From contig CALGTJ010000722.1 of the NCBI GenBank assembly GCA_937901435.1, positions 1 through 8,611 of the forward strand: DNA of 8,611 nt, in the 5' to 3' direction. The DNA is from an uncultured Rhodobacter sp. (lineage in GTDB: Bacteria > Pseudomonadota > Alphaproteobacteria > Rhodobacterales > Rhodobacteraceae). Below, piece after piece: positions 5,039 through 8,611 of this stretch (its first letter is position 1; each line of letters begins with the position of its first letter). A program made the translations under genes and the position numbers. The notes under the pieces were generated by a model that had not been told where the DNA came from, ran no database searches, and was given only the letters and a program-made list of their open reading frames with translations.

Positions 5039-6184
5039 ATGAGACTTACCCCCCTAGCCGCCCTCATCGCGGCCACCTTCACCGCCCAAGCCGCCCTCGC
5101 CGAAAGCCACGGCGGCACAAAAGTTGGCCTGCTGTCAACGCTTTCGGGCGGCGGTGCCGGGCTTGGCGTCGATGTGCGCGACGGCTTTTTGCTGGCCATC
5201 GAACAGTCCGGGCGCAGCGATATCGAGGTGATCGTGGTCGATGACCAGCGCAAACCCGATGTGGCCGTGCGGGCCGCCGAAAAGCTGATCCAGTCGGACA
5301 AGGTCGATGTGCTGACCGGCATCATCTTTTCCAACCTCGCCATGGCCGTCGTCCCCTCTACCGTGGCGCAGGGCAAATTCTACCTCTCTCCCAACGCAGG
5401 ACCTTCGGCGCTGGCCGGGGCGGGATGCAACAAGAATTACTTTAACGTGGCCTGGCAGAATGACACCCTGCACGAGGCCGCAGGCGCACAGGCCAATAAC
5501 GAAGGGTTCAAGAACAGCTTTATCCTTGCGCCCAACTACCCTGCCGGGATCGACGCGCTGACGGGGTACAAGCGGATGTTCAAGGGCGAGATTGCCGAAG
5601 AACTGACCACCAAGCTGGGCCAGACAGATTACGCCAGCGAGATCGCGCAGATCCGGGCCTCGGGTGCGGACAGCGTCTTCTTCTTCCTGCCCGGCGGCAT
5701 GGGCATTTCGTTTCTCAAGCAATATGCCGACAGCGGCGTGGATGTGCCTTTGATCGGCGCGGCCTTCAGCTTTGACCAAGGGATTCTGGGGGCTGTGGGC
5801 GAGGCCGCTTTGGGCGTCAAGAACACCGCACAATGGAGCAAGGATCTGGACAACGCCGCCAACGTGGCCTTTGTCGCCAGCTTTGCCGAAAAATACGGTC
5901 GCCTGCCCTCGCTTTACGCCAGCCAGGGCTTTGACACGGCTTTGTTGCTGATCAGCGCGCTGGACAAGGCGCCTGTGTCGGACGCGGACGCCTTCCGCAC
6001 CGCGTTAGAGGCTGCTGATTTCGCCTCGACCCGAGGGGAGTTCAAGTTCAACACAAATCATCACCCGATCCAGACGATCTATGTGCGTGAAGTCATCAAA
6101 GAGGGTGACATCTACACCAACAAGATCATCGGCACCGCCATGACGGATGCCACCGACGTCTACGCGGCTGACTGCAAGATGTAA
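5039..6184 (+). CDS. Branched-chain-amino-acid-type ABC importer substrate-binding protein (type I periplasmic fold)
   Basis: A 381-residue periplasmic binding protein of the LivJ/LivK type (Peripla_BP_6, PF13458) that feeds the LivHM-like permease. It has a Sec signal peptide with a predicted cut after ALA at residue 21. The mature protein opens with KVGLLSTLSGGGAGLG, the usual first strand and ligand loop, and continues through repeated Rossmann-like segments such as VDVLTGIIFSN (89-99) and FFFLPGGMGISFLKQY (214-229). Two cysteines, C130 and C379, are the only ones in the mature protein and could join the C-terminal tail to the first lobe. The family binds branched-chain amino acids, but also amides, urea and aromatic acids, so the ligand is open. 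ATG 5039 is chosen because AGGGAG (5026-5031) lies seven bases before it and the signal peptide begins there. It leads the plus-strand operon and is followed by a hairpin. Confidence 0.95.
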   Translation: MRLTPLAALIAATFTAQAALAESHGGTKVGLLSTLSGGGAGLGVDVRDGFLLAIEQSGRSDIEVIVVDDQRKPDVAVRAAEKLIQSDKVDVLTGIIFSNLAMAVVPSTVAQGKFYLSPNAGPSALAGAGCNKNYFNVAWQNDTLHEAAGAQANNEGFKNSFILAPNYPAGIDALTGYKRMFKGEIAEELTTKLGQTDYASEIAQIRASGADSVFFFLPGGMGISFLKQYADSGVDVPLIGAAFSFDQGILGAVGEAALGVKNTAQWSKDLDNAANVAFVASFAEKYGRLPSLYASQGFDTALLLISALDKAPVSDADAFRTALEAADFASTRGEFKFNTNHHPIQTIYVREVIKEGDIYTNKIIGTAMTDATDVYAADCKM

Positions 6185-6195
6185 TCTGACCCGGA

Positions 6196-6227
6196 AGGGC
6201 GCGCCGATTTTTCAATTGGTGCGCCCT
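6196..6227 (+). terminator. Intercistronic hairpin between the LIV-type binding-protein and permease genes
   Basis: AGGGCGCGCCGATT and AATTGGTGCGCCCT form a 14-pair stem, with two G-U wobbles in RNA, around the loop TTTC. It begins eleven bases after the binding-protein stop and ends 20 bases before the LivH-like ATG. The bases that follow (GCCCTTTGCCC) are not a T-tract, so partial attenuation or mRNA 3'-end protection is likelier than full termination. Confidence 0.7.
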
Positions 6228-6247
6228 GCCCTTTGCCCGGATTTCCC

Positions 6248-7156
6248 ATGACCTTTCTTCTGATCGAACAGGTGCTGAACGGGCTGCAGCTTGGCGTGAT
6301 GCTATTCCTGATCTCGGCTGGCCTGACGCTGGTCTTTGGCGTCATGGGGCTGATCAACCTCGCCCATGGCTCTCTCTATATGGTTGGCGCTTTCGCCGCC
6401 GCCGCCGTCGCCGCCTATACCGGATCCTATCTGATGGGCATTATCGCCAGCATGATCGCCGCCGCCGTCGCCGGTGTGCTGATCGAAACACTGGTGATCC
6501 GCCGTCTGTACGGGCGCGACCATCTGGATCAGGTTCTGGCCACCTTCGCGCTGATCCTGATCTTTTCCGAAGGCACGCGCATGGTCTTTGGCTCTTTCCC
6601 CTTGTACCTGTCGATTCCGGCGCTGATCGCGGGGCCTGTGACCCTGCCCGGCGGCCTGCAATACCCGCTGTTTCGCCTCGTGCTGATCGCGGTCGGTGTT
6701 GCTGTGGCGGTGGGGCTGTATCTGCTGATCACCCGCACGCGGCTGGGTATCCAGATTCAAGCGGGCGAAGCAGACCGCGAGATGATCGATGCCTTGGGCG
6801 TTGATATCTCTAAACTTTACACCTTTGTCTTTGCCCTTGGCGCAGGGCTGGCGGGCCTTGCGGGCGCGCTGGTTGGCACCATCCAGTCGGTGCAGGTCGG
6901 CATGGGAGAACCTGTGTTGATCACCGCCTTCGTCGTCATCGTCATCGGCGGGATCGGGTCGATCCGGGGGGCCTTTGTGGGCGCTTTGCTGGTGGGGCTG
7001 ACAGATACTTTGGGCGCATTTCTGTTGCCCAAGGCGACCGAGGTCCTGTTCGCCTCTGCCGATATCGGATCGGTCCTGTCGTCCATGCTGATCTACATTC
7101 TGATGGCAGTCGTGTTGGTCCTGCGCCCCACGGGCCTGTTCGGAGGCACCACATGA
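6248..7156 (+). CDS. Branched-chain-amino-acid-type ABC importer permease, LivH-like
   Basis: A 302-residue inner-membrane permease of the LivH family (PF02653), one half of the channel with the LivM-like protein. About eight hydrophobic segments cover most of its length. The family motif GLINLAHG is at 34-41; the cytoplasmic coupling loop, roughly 164-190, contains RTRLGIQIQAGEADREM followed by DALGVDISK; and GGIGSIRGAFVGALLVG (234-250) is the conserved late glycine-rich helix. The helices around 48-56 and 70-76 are almost all Ala/Val, which produces GCC-rich DNA. I use ATG 6248, which gives the canonical N-terminus MTFLLIEQVLNGL; a TTG at 6233 would add five residues and has no better ribosome site. 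The Shine-Dalgarno sequence is weak (GGA at 6239-6241), matching the idea that the permease is made in smaller amounts than the binding protein. The stop overlaps the start of the next gene. Confidence 0.95.
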   Translation: MTFLLIEQVLNGLQLGVMLFLISAGLTLVFGVMGLINLAHGSLYMVGAFAAAAVAAYTGSYLMGIIASMIAAAVAGVLIETLVIRRLYGRDHLDQVLATFALILIFSEGTRMVFGSFPLYLSIPALIAGPVTLPGGLQYPLFRLVLIAVGVAVAVGLYLLITRTRLGIQIQAGEADREMIDALGVDISKLYTFVFALGAGLAGLAGALVGTIQSVQVGMGEPVLITAFVVIVIGGIGSIRGAFVGALLVGLTDTLGAFLLPKATEVLFASADIGSVLSSMLIYILMAVVLVLRPTGLFGGTT

Positions 7157-8136
7157 TCCCCGAGCGTCTGTTCAACTGGGGGCTCCTCGCTGCGCTCCTC
7201 GCGTTTGTGATCTATGCGCAGGCGGCAGACGAGACCTATTGGATCACGCTGAGCACCCGCGCCGTGATCTTTGCCATCGCCGGAATAGGTCTGAACCTCG
7301 CACTTGGCTACGGCGGCATGGTCAGTTTTGGGCACGCCGCGTTTTTCGGGATCGGCGGCTATGCCATGGGCATACTTGCCAGCCACGCGCAGGGGTATAC
7401 GCCGATTGTCGATGGCTGGGTCACTGTGAATGGCACGCAGAACATGCTGGTGATCTGGGTGGTGGCGCTTTTGGCGGGTGGTTTTGGCGCCCTGCTGATC
7501 GGCCTTCTGTCCTTGCGCACCACGGGGGCCTATTTCATCATGATCACCCTCGCCTTTGGTCAGATGTTTTACTATTTCGCGATCAGTTGGCCCGCGTATG
7601 GCGGCGAGGACGGCGTGATTATCTATATCCGCAATGGTTTTCCGGGTCTGAACACCATGGACCCGGTACAGTTCTTTGCGCTGACCTTTGGCGTTCTGAC
7701 GCTGGTGCTGGGGCTGATGCATATGATTAACCGCTCTGCCTTCGGGCTGGCCCTGAACGCTGTGCGCCAGACGCCAGAGCGGGTCGAGACGGTGGGCATT
7801 CACACCCTGCGCCTGAAGCTGACCGCCTTCGTGATTTCGGGTATGGTCACCGCACTGGCAGGCGCGCTGTTTGCCGATCTGAACAAATATGTCAGCCCCG
7901 CCATGTTCAGCTGGTCGATCAGCGGAGAGATCATGATCTTTGTCATCCTCGGCGGCGTTGCGCGCCTGTTGGGGCCGTTGGTGGGCGCGGTGGTGTTCGT
8001 CTTTCTCGAAGAGGTCCTTGGCGGGCTGTCCGAGTTCTGGCACATCTACCTTGGCCTGCTTTTGCTATTGGTTGTGTTGTTTGCCAAGGGCGGCATCGTG
8101 GGGCTTTTGACACGCAAAGAGGTGCGCCATGGCTGA
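7153..8136 (+). CDS. Branched-chain-amino-acid-type ABC importer permease, LivM-like
   Basis: A 327-residue inner-membrane permease of the LivM family (PF02653). Its signature stretch is complete: GLNLALGYGGMVSFGHAAFF from residue 46, followed by GIGGYAMG. A periplasmic insert runs about 78-97, and the coupling loop (about 198-221) contains LNAVRQTPERVETVGIHTLR and is followed by the alanine/glycine-rich helix ending TALAGALF. The C-terminus is short and basic (TRKEVRHG). The gene is translationally coupled at both ends. Its ATG overlaps the LivH-like stop as ATGA (7153-7156), and its last eight bases overlap the start of the LivG-like gene. Length and helix content are normal for the family, and nothing suggests truncation or a frameshift. 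Confidence 0.95.
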   Translation: MIPERLFNWGLLAALLAFVIYAQAADETYWITLSTRAVIFAIAGIGLNLALGYGGMVSFGHAAFFGIGGYAMGILASHAQGYTPIVDGWVTVNGTQNMLVIWVVALLAGGFGALLIGLLSLRTTGAYFIMITLAFGQMFYYFAISWPAYGGEDGVIIYIRNGFPGLNTMDPVQFFALTFGVLTLVLGLMHMINRSAFGLALNAVRQTPERVETVGIHTLRLKLTAFVISGMVTALAGALFADLNKYVSPAMFSWSISGEIMIFVILGGVARLLGPLVGAVVFVFLEEVLGGLSEFWHIYLGLLLLLVVLFAKGGIVGLLTRKEVRHG

Positions 8137-8611
8137 CACGCCTGTCCTCGCTGTGCGCAAGATTTCCAAGAGTTTCAATGCGGTGCAGGCCAGCAAGGAT
8201 GTGACGCTTGATGTCATGCCGGGTGAAATCCACGCGTTGATCGGCCCCAATGGCGCGGGAAAATCCACCCTGATCAAGCAGATCGCGGGGGGGCTGAAAC
8301 CTGACAGCGGCAGCATTCATTTTCTGGGTCGAGACGTGACCGCCCTAAGCACCGTACAGCGCGCGCGCCTTGGTCTTGGGCGCAGTTTCCAGATCTCTGC
8401 GGTGATCCCCGAACAAACCGTGCTGGAAAACATCCTGCTGGCCCTGCATGGGCGCGAGCGAAGCGTATTTTCCCTGTTCAAAAGCGCCTTTTCCGATGCC
8501 GCGCTGGTCGCAGAGGCCAAGACCCACGCCATCCGCACGGCTCTGGGCGATCGCCTCGACATCAAGGCCAGCGCGCTGGCACATGGGGAACGCCGCCGTC
8601 TGGAACTGTCC
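8129..8611 (+). CDS. Branched-chain-amino-acid-type ABC importer ATPase, LivG-like, C-terminus cut by the window edge
   Basis: Cytoplasmic ATPase of the LivG type that energises the LivHM-like channel. The first 161 codons are present; LivG proteins are usually about 250 residues, so Walker B, the D-loop and the H-loop lie beyond the right edge. Visible are Walker A GPNGAGKST (39-47), the Q-loop at Q88 in GRSFQIS, and the start of the signature, LAHGERRRLEL (150-160). The corresponding LivG text is usually close to LSHGEQRQLE, so the signature here is more basic and has Ala for Ser; this falls within family variation as far as I can judge. The ATG at 8129 has AAGAGG (8117-8122) six bases upstream and overlaps the end of the LivM-like gene by eight bases. 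A LivF-like second ATPase gene would be expected next but is not in the window. Confidence 0.93.
   Translation, partial: MADTPVLAVRKISKSFNAVQASKDVTLDVMPGEIHALIGPNGAGKSTLIKQIAGGLKPDSGSIHFLGRDVTALSTVQRARLGLGRSFQISAVIPEQTVLENILLALHGRERSVFSLFKSAFSDAALVAEAKTHAIRTALGDRLDIKASALAHGERRRLELS

Noticed and set aside
6218..6226. GGTGCGCCC, matching nine bases of the 16-bp palindrome, in the LIV-type hairpin.
   Set aside because: The flanking palindrome arms are missing; it is explained as the right arm of the hairpin stem.
6397..6473. A 17-base GCC-rich sequence repeated exactly 60 bases apart inside the LivH-like gene.
   Set aside because: Both copies encode alanine/valine-rich membrane helices in the same frame (20 residues apart); codon preference for GCC explains the match.
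8119..8128. GAGGTGCGCC, matching ten bases of the 16-bp palindrome, just before the LivG-like start.
   Set aside because: It is the ribosome-binding site and spacer of the LivG-like gene, and the second half of the palindrome is absent.

Overview
This window looks like chromosome of an alphaproteobacterium, most likely of the Rhodobacterales (Roseobacter-type) group. The basis is high-GC coding sequence with few A/T-ending codons, tightly packed ABC-transporter operons with ATGA start/stop overlaps, and protein styles typical of that group (a MalK-like ATPase with an LSGGD signature, and permeases ending in MalFG-type EAA loops). The taxonomic call is inference from style; no rRNA or other marker gene is present.

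The window holds two ABC importers of different classes, transcribed away from each other from a 366-bp intergenic region. To the left, on the minus strand, is a carbohydrate-type (CUT1) operon in the order solute-binding protein, MalF-like permease, MalG-like permease, a 62-residue membrane protein of unknown function, a GFA/CENP-V-family zinc protein, and a MalK/UgpC-like ATPase that runs off the left edge. To the right, on the plus strand, is a branched-chain-amino-acid-type (HAAT/LIV) operon in the order type I binding protein, LivH-like permease, LivM-like permease, and a LivG-like ATPase that runs off the right edge. A livF-like gene would be expected just beyond. Neither substrate can be read from sequence alone.

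Both operons have the same post-transcriptional design. The binding-protein gene comes first with a strong Shine-Dalgarno sequence and is followed by a GC-rich hairpin without a convincing T-tract. The transmembrane and ATPase genes that follow are coupled by overlaps or gaps of a few bases. This fits overproduction of the periplasmic binding protein relative to the membrane complex.

The most distinctive regulatory feature is a pair of identical 16-bp near-palindromes (TGAGGTGCGCCCCTCA) in the same orientation, exactly 30 bp apart, upstream of the carbohydrate binding-protein gene. They flank a candidate -10 box, which looks like a two-site operator for a dimeric repressor whose gene is outside the window. 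The most novel candidates are this operator pair, the small two-helix membrane protein coupled to the second permease gene, and the GFA-like zinc protein lodged between permease and ATPase genes. I found no CRISPR array, RNA gene, insertion sequence, phage gene or broken gene, so apart from these points the region is an ordinary metabolic one.
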